Positions 54,366 through 62,379 of a DNA stretch of 64,000 nt are shown piece by piece (within the stretch, counting starts at the first letter, position 1; each line of letters begins with the position of its first letter). The position numbers were made by a program, and so were the translations under genes. The stretch is from contig NZ_JBDQZI010000004.1 of NCBI RefSeq assembly GCF_042920265.1, forward strand, positions 248,001 to 312,000, in the 5' to 3' direction. This DNA comes from Lysinibacillus_B sp042920265. Lineage in GTDB: Bacteria; Bacillota; Bacilli; Bacillales_A; Planococcaceae. The notes beneath the pieces were generated by a model that saw only the letters and a list, made by a program, of their open reading frames with translations, was not told where the DNA came from and made no database searches.

Positions 54366-55193
54366 GACCTTTTCGTTACCTTTTTGAAATTGCCGCACTG
54401 CAAAAACAGCTAAAAAAATGTATGCTGGGTTTTTTGTAAGTTTACCTATCAACACAAAAATAAATGGTTGGAACATACCACAGCTCGGACATGAGACACT
54501 CCATTGCTCTTTCGTGCTTTCTTCATACTCAGCTTCAATACGCGACGCCCCTTTAATCGTTGGCTTTGAAACCGATATCTTCTTTCGATTCCAAAATGTC
54601 TTAGTACGCTTATGCGCTAAAGAAAGAGGGTCCCCCTCTGTTACAGCAGAAGATGGGAATCGATCTACTTCGTCAGCAAGCACAATCCGCACAGGTCGTG
54701 ACGCTAAACTAGCTGGTGAATTGGCACCTACAAGCGTTAAATGACCGCCTGCAAACTTCTTTTGTAATAATGTATTATTTCCATCCTTTGCTTTTGGACT
54801 ATTTACTTTTTTAGATAAAGAAGGGGTATCACGAATCATAGCAGCAATTCGGTCTTTCGAATACGCCTCCGCCATTTCTAAAGTAGGCTGCATTAATAAC
54901 ATCGGTGCAGGATCATAATCAATATGATAGCCAATGATGTTGTTTATAATTTCGGATTTACCTACTTGTGCTGATGACATCACAACGATTTCTTCATAAT
55001 TTGGGTCATTAATACTGTCCATAATCTCGCGTTGATATGGCGCACGGTCTGTGTTCCACTTACCATGTTCCGCTGACGACTCTTTTGATAGTACCCTATT
55101 TTCATCTGCCCATTGCGAAACAGTTAACTTTGGTGGTGGAGCTATCATACTAGCTAACTTTTTAAACATCTTTAATGTGTGTTTTTTTGCCAT
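54339..55193 (-). pseudogene. Truncated GpA-type terminase large subunit (P2)
   Basis: The first ~240 residues match the GpA ATPase: SQWADENRVLSKESSAEHGK, SSAQVGKSEIINN (Walker A-like), LADEVDRFPSS (Walker B) and the zinc start CPSCG. After FQPF the homology ends and about 40 unrelated residues read through into the att repeat. Full-length GpA is about 600 residues, so the nuclease is lost and the protein is inactive for packaging. Confidence 0.8.
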
Positions 55194-55743
55194 CCCCTTC
55201 TACCTCCTCTCCTTCAATTTCAATAACATCCTCTTCACCTAATTCCACAAACATGCCAGGATCATATTCAGCTAATTCTTTAAGAGCCTCATGCACATCT
55301 CTTTCTAAAAGGGCCTCAATTAATTTCGGGTCACTTTTATTAATTAAAATAGATGCTGCTTTTGTTGGCAGAGAAAGAATCTTAGATCTAAATGCCATGA
55401 CCATATGATTTAGTACTTTTTCAACATCTTCAGAACGATGCATTTCATGTCTTAAATGAGCTAGATCGATTTCGGCTTTCTCGCGTTTCGCTTTTTCATG
55501 TAGCCATTTCTCATATTCATAGGACTCTGCCACATCGTTTGAATCTAACGCTTCACTGGATAGTTTTAAAAACGTAATGTACTTGCTGACAGTATCAATA
55601 AGATTAAATCGACCATGCCCCACTCGTGGGATGACGCCTTCTTCAACTAATTGGCGAACTCGTCTTTCTGTTAAATTAAACATTCTTGCAATTGCTGTTG
55701 TATTGACTACAATCTCATCAACTTTCGCTTTTCCCGTTGACAT
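55162..55743 (-). CDS. Nu1-like terminase small subunit (P2)
   Basis: 193 residues: N-terminal winged helix (VNTTAIARMFNLTERRVRQLVEEGVIPRVG), helical middle (YEYEKWLHEKAKREKAEIDLAHLR) and acidic tail. Typical phage lambda Nu1/DNA-packaging layout, paired with GpA. AAAGGAGG ahead of the ATG. Intact but without a working large subunit. Confidence 0.8.
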   Translation of the reverse strand: MSTGKAKVDEIVVNTTAIARMFNLTERRVRQLVEEGVIPRVGHGRFNLIDTVSKYITFLKLSSEALDSNDVAESYEYEKWLHEKAKREKAEIDLAHLRHEMHRSEDVEKVLNHMVMAFRSKILSLPTKAASILINKSDPKLIEALLERDVHEALKELAEYDPGMFVELGEEDVIEIEGEEVEGDGKKTHIKDV

Positions 55744-55834
55744 GTTAAAACCTCCTTTGTTTTTGTTGATATAATTAACTTTTTTAATTCGGGTGGAAGG
55801 AACACTATTTTTCCGTTTATATCTAGACCGTTTC

Positions 55835-55852
55835 CGGGGCTCGCGAGACCCG
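55835..55852. other. GC-rich palindrome upstream of P2 terS, possible packaging site
   Basis: CGGGGCTCGCGAGACCCG stands out in AT-rich surroundings about 90 bases upstream of TerS, where cos lies in lambda-like phages. On the plus strand it is followed by a short T-run and could instead be a terminator. From 55,860 to 56,083 no gene is seen. Confidence 0.35.
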
Positions 55853-56083
55853 CAGGCTTTTTATATTTCTCTAGGAGAACCTATATTTATTTTTACAGAA
55901 TAATAACTGCAACAAAAAAGACGACACAGCATGAGCCGCATCGCCTGTCGATATGTTGTTTGATGAATATTACATACTACCATAATAGCAGGTTCATTTT
56001 GAAAAAGTGTGCCAACTTACTGCCACGTTTCTGCCATTTTCAATATAGATTATTTTGATAAATTACAATACAGTTCAATGTAA

Positions 56084-57562
56084 TTAATTTATTTGCTGTA
56101 TTGAATCTTCACGTCCTTGAATTAAATTTAAAGCTGGTCTATACATGAATGGAACCCAATATGAATCTGCTTTCTTTTCAAAAATACCAATTTCGCATAA
56201 ATTTTCAACAATAACCTTTGCATTTTCTAAATCAAGTTCAAATAAATGCGCCAAATTCTCGAGCGACTGTTCTGCCTTTTGACCTTCTAGCTTTTTTATA
56301 TATTTCTTTAAGCTAAAATATTCTGCATAAATGGTTTGTTCTAACCTTTTCTTAGAGACAGCCTCCAAGCCTTTTTTCAATGCTTTTCTTCCTATGAATT
56401 TTTCTAACTGTTTTTCAGTAATGTCTCCCGTCTCTAATTCCTCAATTTGTTTAATTTTTGCTTCATTAATTAGCTGAATAAGCTCTCGTGGGGCAACTAC
56501 AGACAACCCATCTTTTACACGACTAAGCATCCAATTGAAAGTATTAGGTTTTCTTTCGCCAGAATCCACTTGATATGGGAAAACCTTATAGAACACTTCT
56601 TCTTGTTTATCAGCACTTCTTATAACTTCAGGTTTATCAATATCCCATAGTTCTGTAAAAATCTCATTGTCGATAATTCTCTGTACGATTAAATTCCTTA
56701 AATTTTCTTCATTCCATTTAATCGTTATACTCTTAGTAATATGGCTAGCTTCTCTAAAACCGCCATCAATTATTCTCTGCCAAATATCATCACGAATAAA
56801 GATTTTAAGTTTAATAAAATCGTAAGATTTGAGATCATTGTATACTTGAAATAAAGTACGTATTGCTACTCGTTCTACCTCAGGTTTTTCAGAAAAAGAT
56901 ACATCTAAACGATCAAAAATCACCCAAGTTTTTTTATTTATACTCATTAAAGCATCATTTGCAATATCAAGCAAATCATAAACAGAGATAATCCCAAGTT
57001 TTTTTTGTTCATAAGTGGGTTCACTTAAGGAAATTCTACCACTAAATCCCTCAAAACCTAGACCAGTCTCTATCGCCTCAATTCGTTTAAATATATTTAT
57101 TACATAATCTTTTACATCACTAAGTAAACGTCTTATATTTCGCCCTTCAGCGAGGCCCTCTTCTTGTAACTTAGAAATAAATATTTTACACTCTTGAGTT
57201 TGATAATCATTTTCTTTAATATACTTCCCGATTAAAGCTAAAATGTACATATACCATAAATGCTTATAAGTACTTTCATTCAATTCTTCTGTTCCCAATA
57301 TCGACTGAAAGACAGCAGCACCCGTAATATTCTCAGCTGCTACCAATACAATATTCTTATCATTTAAATAACTTTCATTCGATAATAAATTTTTATATAA
57401 TGCACTCTTCCCAGATCCTTTTGGTCCATATACTATATCTACTTCATCTTCAATAAGCCTTTTCCAGCTATCCGTTTCAACAAAATATGCATCTAATTTA
57501 GCATCGTCTTCTGCTACACTTTCACCGAAATTAATAGTTTTTAAAACATCAATTTTATTCAA
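56084..57562 (-). CDS. P-loop ATPase, Sll1717-like (candidate defence gene)
   Basis: 492 residues. DVLKTINFGESVAEDDAKLD followed by GPKGSGKSALYKNLL (Walker A) near 45-60, and KTWVIFDRLDVSF (Walker B-like) near 218; a winged-helix-like C-terminus (ELDLENAKVIVENLCEIGIF) ends it. TTG at 57562 after GGTGAT is preferred; the frame extends to 57577. It occupies the P2 slot equivalent to that of the P1 Septu-like pair, is AT-rich, and is separated by terminators. Defence is inferred from context only. Confidence 0.62.
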   Translation of the reverse strand: MNKIDVLKTINFGESVAEDDAKLDAYFVETDSWKRLIEDEVDIVYGPKGSGKSALYKNLLSNESYLNDKNIVLVAAENITGAAVFQSILGTEELNESTYKHLWYMYILALIGKYIKENDYQTQECKIFISKLQEEGLAEGRNIRRLLSDVKDYVINIFKRIEAIETGLGFEGFSGRISLSEPTYEQKKLGIISVYDLLDIANDALMSINKKTWVIFDRLDVSFSEKPEVERVAIRTLFQVYNDLKSYDFIKLKIFIRDDIWQRIIDGGFREASHITKSITIKWNEENLRNLIVQRIIDNEIFTELWDIDKPEVIRSADKQEEVFYKVFPYQVDSGERKPNTFNWMLSRVKDGLSVVAPRELIQLINEAKIKQIEELETGDITEKQLEKFIGRKALKKGLEAVSKKRLEQTIYAEYFSLKKYIKKLEGQKAEQSLENLAHLFELDLENAKVIVENLCEIGIFEKKADSYWVPFMYRPALNLIQGREDSIQQIN

Positions 57563-58238
57563 AGTTATCACCGCCACTTTATCATTTCAATCTATACTAA
57601 TTATACCATATAAATCCACCCACAAAATAATTAAGTAGAAATTTTCTTTGCAGTTACTGATTTATACCGTTTACTTTTCAATTATCTACATTAACATATC
57701 TTATATTCTGTTAATCTCCTAAAGGCTCTTAAAAGCCTATTACATCAACACCTCAAACCTAATCTTTAATTCGAGCTTTACAAATTCTTATTGAGTAAAT
57801 GTTATTCGTACATTAAAGTATGAAAGCAAATAAATTTCATATTCATTTCCTAAAAACAATAAAATAAAAGCATCTCGTTTTTTGAGATGCTTTACTTAAT
57901 TTGGATAGCGTCAGAAAAATGCGGATTTATAACGATAAGAATTTAAAGTTATCAATAGTAGTAATATTCCAATTGTTTATATAGTTAATGAATTTGAACG
58001 TAAACAATTTATCACGAATTTATTAATGAAATATTCCCAAATACAATTTTGGGAACAGGATTGGAATATAATTAATGTTATAAAATGAGAGTTTAGGAAT
58101 GTTATACTTGAACTAAAGAAACAGATTTATGTGTTATAGCAACACTTTAGGACAACTTTTTTAAAGGTTTCCTTAAAGCACAAGCACTATTTGCTTTACA
58201 TGGAGCCTATCCAACATAAAATAGAATGGGGATATGAT
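57563..58238. other. Intergenic region between divergent P2 cargo genes
   Basis: AT-rich with no gene. Contains the bidirectional hairpin at 57867-57893, a CCCAAA/TTTGGG hairpin near 58035-58053, the shared TTTAGGACAAC (58146-58156), and AT-rich promoter-like text before the plus-strand gene. Confidence 0.4.
57867..57893. terminator. Bidirectional hairpin between P2 cargo genes
   Basis: AAAAGCATCTC / GAGATGCTTT with A and T flanks. On the minus strand it blocks read-through into the ATPase gene. Confidence 0.6.
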
Positions 58239-59213
58239 ATGGAAAAGTTAACTCTAGAACAAAAAAAATACATTATTGATATAGCAAGAAAAGCATATAA
58301 AATTGTATTTGAAAAGAAACTAAAGGAAAATGATTTTTGGACACATCAAATTTATTTTAAAGAGAACTCCTATCAAGAAAACATATATTTTGAAGCGTGT
58401 GTAAATGTATCCAGTCTTATTCATTACATTATAAAGGTTAAATTCGGATTATCTGATAATGAAAATCAAATTATTGATTGCACTTTTTCAGCTAATGGAT
58501 ATCGATACAATCATACATACAATTTAGTATATGGCGAACCAATAGATGCTACTATTGATCAGTTTAAGAATAGAACTCATATAAATTTCTCTATATATGA
58601 AAACAACAATCAGTATTACGAAAATAATACCCCTAGCAATTGTTACTCAGAAGACGGTATTCAGCGAGAGATAGCTGCTTTTAATACTTTAGATAGGAAA
58701 ATAAGTAAGGGCGACTTAGGCGTTAAAGCTGTAGCAAAATATGGAGAAGACTATTGCCTCAAGAAAAACAGCGAAACCATATTGAAAATAGGAGAGGTAT
58801 TCAATTCAGAGCATGGATGTAGTTATTGTATTAAGGCTTCAGATACTCTTAAATACTATGAATACCCATATGCAATGAAATATTTAGAAATAGAAATATT
58901 GTCAGAGCCTTGGAAAGGCGACGATGAATATACATATTTTGCTAATGAAGTGAAAGTAATAAGAGAAATCCCCCTTAATGAATTAAGGGTAGATTCTATG
59001 TTTAATGATGCTTGTATCAGAAACGAACAGAAACAACAGGAAAATCAACACCAGTTCGAAGGTCAGATACAAGAAATAAGAGCAGATAGAGAGAGAAGAG
59101 AAAAAATATCTGAAATTAAACTTAAACATACTAAAAAAATTGCAATACTTTCTTTCTTTATTACAGTTGTTTTACTAATTATTTTACCTTTAGCATGGTT
59201 ATTGATTAACTAA
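58239..59213 (+). CDS. Tail-anchored membrane protein, unknown (P2 cargo)
   Basis: 324 residues from the ATG after GGGGA; a large soluble N-terminal part, a charged coiled segment (about 270-300, EIRADRERREKISEIKLKH) and a single C-terminal helix (IAILSFFITVVLLIILPLAWLLIN). The central FGLSDNENQI and the KVIREIPLNEL segment vaguely recall short DUF7666-like phage domains. Not recognised with certainty. Divergent from the P-loop ATPase within the same cargo slot; both may act together. Confidence 0.6.
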   Translation: MEKLTLEQKKYIIDIARKAYKIVFEKKLKENDFWTHQIYFKENSYQENIYFEACVNVSSLIHYIIKVKFGLSDNENQIIDCTFSANGYRYNHTYNLVYGEPIDATIDQFKNRTHINFSIYENNNQYYENNTPSNCYSEDGIQREIAAFNTLDRKISKGDLGVKAVAKYGEDYCLKKNSETILKIGEVFNSEHGCSYCIKASDTLKYYEYPYAMKYLEIEILSEPWKGDDEYTYFANEVKVIREIPLNELRVDSMFNDACIRNEQKQQENQHQFEGQIQEIRADRERREKISEIKLKHTKKIAILSFFITVVLLIILPLAWLLIN

Positions 59214-59221
59214 TTTTTACC

Positions 59222-59455
59222 ATCAAAAACTAATAAAAAAGAGAAATTCCATGTAAAATATAAGTTACGACACCAACTTTTACATGGAGAATCTCTCATG
59301 GCTAAAAAATAACTAAAATTTCAAAACTTTAGTTCACCTGACAAAACCATATGGATTCTCGCTGAATGTGGATTTGAAGATACAACGCGTAAATACAATG
59401 TGTCCACGCTTTTAAACTATTTAATTGGGGCTGCGGCGGCATTTGAGTGTATTAT
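59222..59455 (+). pseudogene. Fragment of an IS4-like transposase with terminal hairpin
   Basis: An inverted repeat (CCATGTAAAA / TTTTACATGG) precedes ATG GCT AAA AAA TAA; past the nonsense codon the frame continues LKFQNFSSPDKTIWILAECGFEDTTRKYNV...LLNYLIGAAAAFE, resembling the first ~55 residues of IS4-type transposases, then ends abruptly. Decayed 5' end only; family assignment is tentative. Confidence 0.4.
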
Positions 59456-59508
59456 AGATACATATTTTATATAAAAAAGTTCCCAAATCAAGTTTGGGCG
59501 CACATTAA

Positions 59509-59547
59509 TAAGCCACGAATGTTGTATTATCAACGTTTCGTGGCTTT
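59509..59547. terminator. Strong hairpin between IS fragment and recombinase
   Basis: AAGCCACGAATGTTG / CAACGTTTCGTGGCTT with a short T-rich plus-strand end. Could terminate plus-strand transcripts facing the late-control operon. Confidence 0.5.
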
Positions 59548-59655
59548 CCTTATGAACGTTATCTATACACGTTTTTATGCAATTCTAGTCATAGCAACAT
59601 TTCGTCGCATTTTTCTGACACTATCTCCTTTTGATTTAATTGTTTAAACTCCCGT

Positions 59656-60240
59656 TTATATCCTTAAATTATTGAGGGCATTGTATGCATTTTCAATCGC
59701 ATCCTGATTAACCCCAATGTATTTCAACGTAATGTATGGAGCACTATGATTAAAAATATCTTGAAGCAACGCCACATCCTTTTCGTTCTGATAAACTAGA
59801 AAACCAAATGTCTTACGTAATGTATGTGTACCGATTTCTTTCAAGTCACAGTGATGAGCAGCTTCACGCAAAATATCATAAGCACGTACACGAGTTATCG
59901 GCTTATTCTTCCCCTGGCGTGATTTAAAAAGAAAATCATTTGGTTGTAATGTTGCGCAAAAGTCATTTAATAGACGCTGCAACTTCTTCACGATTGGTAC
60001 ACGCTTTCTCACAGTGTACTTCTTCCTCCTTTGCTTCGCTTTCTTTGTCTTCTGCTCCACGATATAAAAATGATCCTTGCCATATACATCCTTCACACGA
60101 ATCGTTAAAATATCACTAATCCTTAATCCCGTATAAATACCAAAGCAAAAGAGTAGCTCATCTCTTTTATTCTTGCTGGCCAAAAACTCACGTACTTCAG
60201 AAATCTTTTCTAAATCACGTATCGGCTGCACAAAATTCAT
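59656..60240 (-). CDS. Small tyrosine recombinase beside ArpU (P2)
   Basis: 194 residues, catalytic domain only: GIYTGLRISDILTI (Arg), IGTHTLRKTFGFLVY (HxxR) and ITLKYIGVN with the Tyr. Paralogue of 38364-38903 but clearly divergent. Coupled to the ArpU gene by ATGA. Confidence 0.78.
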   Translation of the reverse strand: MNFVQPIRDLEKISEVREFLASKNKRDELLFCFGIYTGLRISDILTIRVKDVYGKDHFYIVEQKTKKAKQRRKKYTVRKRVPIVKKLQRLLNDFCATLQPNDFLFKSRQGKNKPITRVRAYDILREAAHHCDLKEIGTHTLRKTFGFLVYQNEKDVALLQDIFNHSAPYITLKYIGVNQDAIENAYNALNNLRI

Positions 60241-60680
60241 GAGGACTTCACCTCATCTTCCTGGTAAACCTCAACTCGTAATGCTAAAGTTAATTTATAC
60301 AATGCCTGTGCCTTCATGCGATAAAAAGTGCGCTCACTCACATTCAATTCATTAGCAACTTGGTAATTAAACATTGGCACTTCTTCTAAAAATGCCATAA
60401 TGATTATTTGGCGTTCCTTTTTAGTCAATTTGTAAAAGCCTCGGTTGAAGCGTTCAAAAAACTTTTCGGCTTGCTTATAATGCTCCACATTCTTAACAGC
60501 AGCGTTCTCTACTTTTGAGTTCACAGTTCCACCAAAAGACGGCATCTCTAATGTATATTTTGGTGTAATTGTCGGTAAAAGATCTTCCGGTGTCGTAAGT
60601 TGATATGTCCGATATTGTCGTAATACTTTTTCGATAGCTTTCTGTGTAGCCTTGCCGTCAATACTTTTTAAAATCTCCAT
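60237..60680 (-). CDS. ArpU-family late transcription regulator (P2)
   Basis: 147 residues from the ATG after AAGGAGG; same length as the P1 homologue. RQYRTYQLTTPEDLLPTITPKY, NSKVENAAVKNVEHY, KKERQIIIMAFLE and NELNVSERTFYRMKAQ (HTH) match by position. Confidence 0.78.
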   Translation of the reverse strand: MEILKSIDGKATQKAIEKVLRQYRTYQLTTPEDLLPTITPKYTLEMPSFGGTVNSKVENAAVKNVEHYKQAEKFFERFNRGFYKLTKKERQIIIMAFLEEVPMFNYQVANELNVSERTFYRMKAQALYKLTLALRVEVYQEDEVKSS

Positions 60681-60693
60681 TGTGTATGCCTCC

Positions 60694-60873
60694 TTATTTA
60701 CGGCGAATAGCGCCATTCCGTCTTGTATAAGTGTCACGACGAACACCCATTAAATCCTCAATCTCCCGTTTACTAAGTTGCTCTTTCCCCTTATTAGGCT
60801 TGAGATAAATTGTCTTCACCTTTTTCTTTTGATGAAGATCATGCCGCTTAATCTCTGATTGAATCGTGCGCAA
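60694..60873 (-). CDS. Small basic protein upstream of arpU (P2)
   Basis: 59 residues; TTG at 60873 after GAGGTG. Strongly basic (KRHDLHQKKKVKTIYLKPNKG) with LSKREIEDLMGVRRDTYTRRNG, a short helix-turn-helix-like end. No P1 counterpart. Likely DNA-binding. Confidence 0.5.
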   Translation of the reverse strand: MRTIQSEIKRHDLHQKKKVKTIYLKPNKGKEQLSKREIEDLMGVRRDTYTRRNGAIRRK

Positions 60874-60889
60874 TTGCCTCACCTCTTTC

Positions 60890-60904
60890 ATTCCGAATTG
60901 GAAT
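60890..60904. promoter_or_regulatory. ATTCC-N5-GGAAT element before the P2 late-control operon
   Basis: ATTCCGAATTGGAAT, directly 5' of AAAGAGGTG on the minus strand; same arrangement as 39359-39373 and 45308-45322. Confidence 0.45.
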
Positions 60905-60932
60905 ACCCATTTGAACAGTGATTCGATAAAAT

Positions 60933-60988
60933 AAAAAAGAGGACAACAAAAGACGGCAGCTTAAAACTGCTATCAATTGTTGTCCTCC
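60933..60988 (-). terminator. Long terminator after the P2 variable membrane gene
   Basis: GAGGACAACAA / TTGTTGTCCTC outer stem, GCAG / CTGC inner stem, then six T. Counterpart of 39406-39457 with different loop but conserved pairing. Confidence 0.75.
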
Positions 60989-61003
60989 AGATGGCTGGTA
61001 GAA

Positions 61004-61651
61004 CTATTTTTCAATTAAATCTTCATTGAAATGAAAATATAAAAAGGGTATTAAACATAGTAGATAGATTCCTAAAATAAATTTATTAATTGTACTATTT
61101 AATTCTGGTGCAATTATAATACTTACTAATAACGAAAGAAATCCAGCTAGAACCGTTCCAGCTTCTAAAACTTTATAATGTTGTTTATTTAGGACTATCA
61201 TTTTTATTTCTTTAAATTCCATTTTGCGTAACAGATTAATAGCTAAATAAAATAAAAAATATGAAAGTATAAACCATAAAACAATTACTAATAACACCAT
61301 TAACGCTGCATTTAATTCCTCATTTATTATCACATAATACTTCGAATTTAAAATAACATACTCTAATACCTTTAAAGCACCTAAGGTTGAATATAGTCCT
61401 ATAATGACAGAAATAAGAGCTATAGACATAATTTGTGCCGTAGAAGAAATGAAATCTATAATCCCCTCTATTTTACTATTAATACCTAGTAAAAAAACTA
61501 AGCAAACAATTATTAATATTTTTTCTAGAATATCTATATTAGTCATCAACAAAATTATTAAGTAAAATATAGTATAAAAATATAATGTTATAATAAGTTC
61601 GCCAACTATATTAATAACTTTCACAATATACTCCTTTAATTGAATGAGCAT
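61004..61651 (-). CDS. Variable-slot membrane protein, 215 aa (P2)
   Basis: Five to six hydrophobic helices with few charged loops. Occupies the same position between xtrA and arpU as the unrelated P1 membrane protein (39439-40266) and ends at the conserved terminator. Not recognised; possible superinfection exclusion or conversion gene. Confidence 0.58.
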   Translation of the reverse strand: MLIQLKEYIVKVINIVGELIITLYFYTIFYLIILLMTNIDILEKILIIVCLVFLLGINSKIEGIIDFISSTAQIMSIALISVIIGLYSTLGALKVLEYVILNSKYYVIINEELNAALMVLLVIVLWFILSYFLFYLAINLLRKMEFKEIKMIVLNKQHYKVLEAGTVLAGFLSLLVSIIIAPELNSTINKFILGIYLLCLIPFLYFHFNEDLIEK

Positions 61652-61663
61652 GTTCTAATATTA

Positions 61664-61846
61664 TTAAAACTCCTCACCCTCGTCCCATTTCACCCTTTTT
61701 ACCTGTCCTTGGTGTATGAAGATTCTCGTTTCGGCAAAGGCAGGAAGCTCGGCGACTTTGGCTTTGCCTTGTGATAATATAATCACACAACTGTCAGGCA
61801 ATTCCATTATATCAAGTGTTGGCTTCCCATCAACATTTATTTTCAA
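61664..61846 (-). pseudogene. XtrA-like gene with a nonsense mutation near the start (P2)
   Basis: The body (MELPDSCVIILSQGKAK to VKRVKWDEGEEF) is nearly identical to P1 XtrA, but the CAA codon just after the normal ATG is TAA. Translation could only start at an internal TTG without a proper ribosome site. Probably inactive. Confidence 0.6.
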
Positions 61847-61889
61847 TTCTTACATTATCATACAGAAACCCCTCTGATATAATTGAATA

Positions 61890-61948
61890 ACGCAATCAGA
61901 GAGGTACCCTAAATTAAAGCTACGGTTGCCGCCCTAGCTTTTCTTTTT
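61890..61948 (+). ncRNA. Candidate plus-strand small RNA upstream of xtrA (P2)
   Basis: -35 TTATCA (61855), 17-bp spacer, extended TGATATAAT (-10 ending at 61883), then a hairpin AGCTACGG / CCTAGCT and TTTTCTTTTT. Homologous to 40489-40547; the stem has one mismatch here. Confidence 0.33.
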
Positions 61949-62147
61949 AGCTGTTTACTAATAATCCACTCAAAAATTGATAGCAGCCTATTTTATCCTT
62001 AAAGTCTAGGTTGCATTCCACTTCGTAAAGCCTGTCGGTTAAATTGACTGTGTGAGCGTCTACTAAGGTAATCCTCGTTTTGCTATAAAATCTCTCGACA
62101 TATGTTGAGGATTTCTTATTAAGCTTCTTACCTTTTTTTAGAAGCAT
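61947..62147 (-). pseudogene. Truncated paralogue of the P1 72-residue protein
   Basis: Its C-terminal 38 residues (DAHTVNLTDRLYEVE...DKIGCYQFLSGLL) match the P1 protein at 40546-40764, while the N-terminus is unrelated and basic. Homology stops near 62,062, marking the deletion that ended P2. Confidence 0.55.
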
Positions 62148-62295
62148 TTTCGCTTTGTTGTTTTGCTTTATGTGAATTCTTCATTTGTTCTTCCGTTAGG
62201 TCATTCTCTTCACGTAAATCTAAATCGTCAGGACCTAATTCTACTCCAAATTCTTCTCGATTTAATTCATTTTTATTTCGCTTTTCTTTTGCCAA
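62128..62295 (-). CDS. Small charged protein, possibly spore-related (55 aa)
   Basis: TTG start after GGAGG; AKEKRNKNELNREEFGVEL...EEQMKNSHKAKQQSENASKKR. Highly charged, no cysteine; the NREEF...LTEEQ...N-KKAKQ rhythm is reminiscent of minor small acid-soluble spore proteins, but not enough to assign. Probably host chromosome beyond P2. Confidence 0.5.
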   Translation of the reverse strand: MAKEKRNKNELNREEFGVELGPDDLDLREENDLTEEQMKNSHKAKQQSENASKKR

Positions 62296-62379
62296 AGTAA
62301 TCACCTCCAATTAATAAATTTTCCCTTTTGGAGTGATTTATACTTGAATGTACTTTATTTCATCACTTCTGAAGTGTTT

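Larger units (their letters stand above)
54366..62062. mobile_element. Prophage P2 remnant at the same attachment site
   Basis: Carries TerS, a truncated TerL and late-control genes in P1 order and orientation. The integrase, lysogeny, replication, capsid, tail and lysis genes are missing. The right limit is where similarity of the 61947 ORF to its P1 paralogue ends. No third copy of the att repeat was found up to 64,000. Confidence 0.65.

Noticed and set aside
59447..59647. Plus-strand ORF after the IS fragment
   Set aside because: It reads through two hairpins and has no Shine-Dalgarno; composition is that of noncoding AT-rich text.
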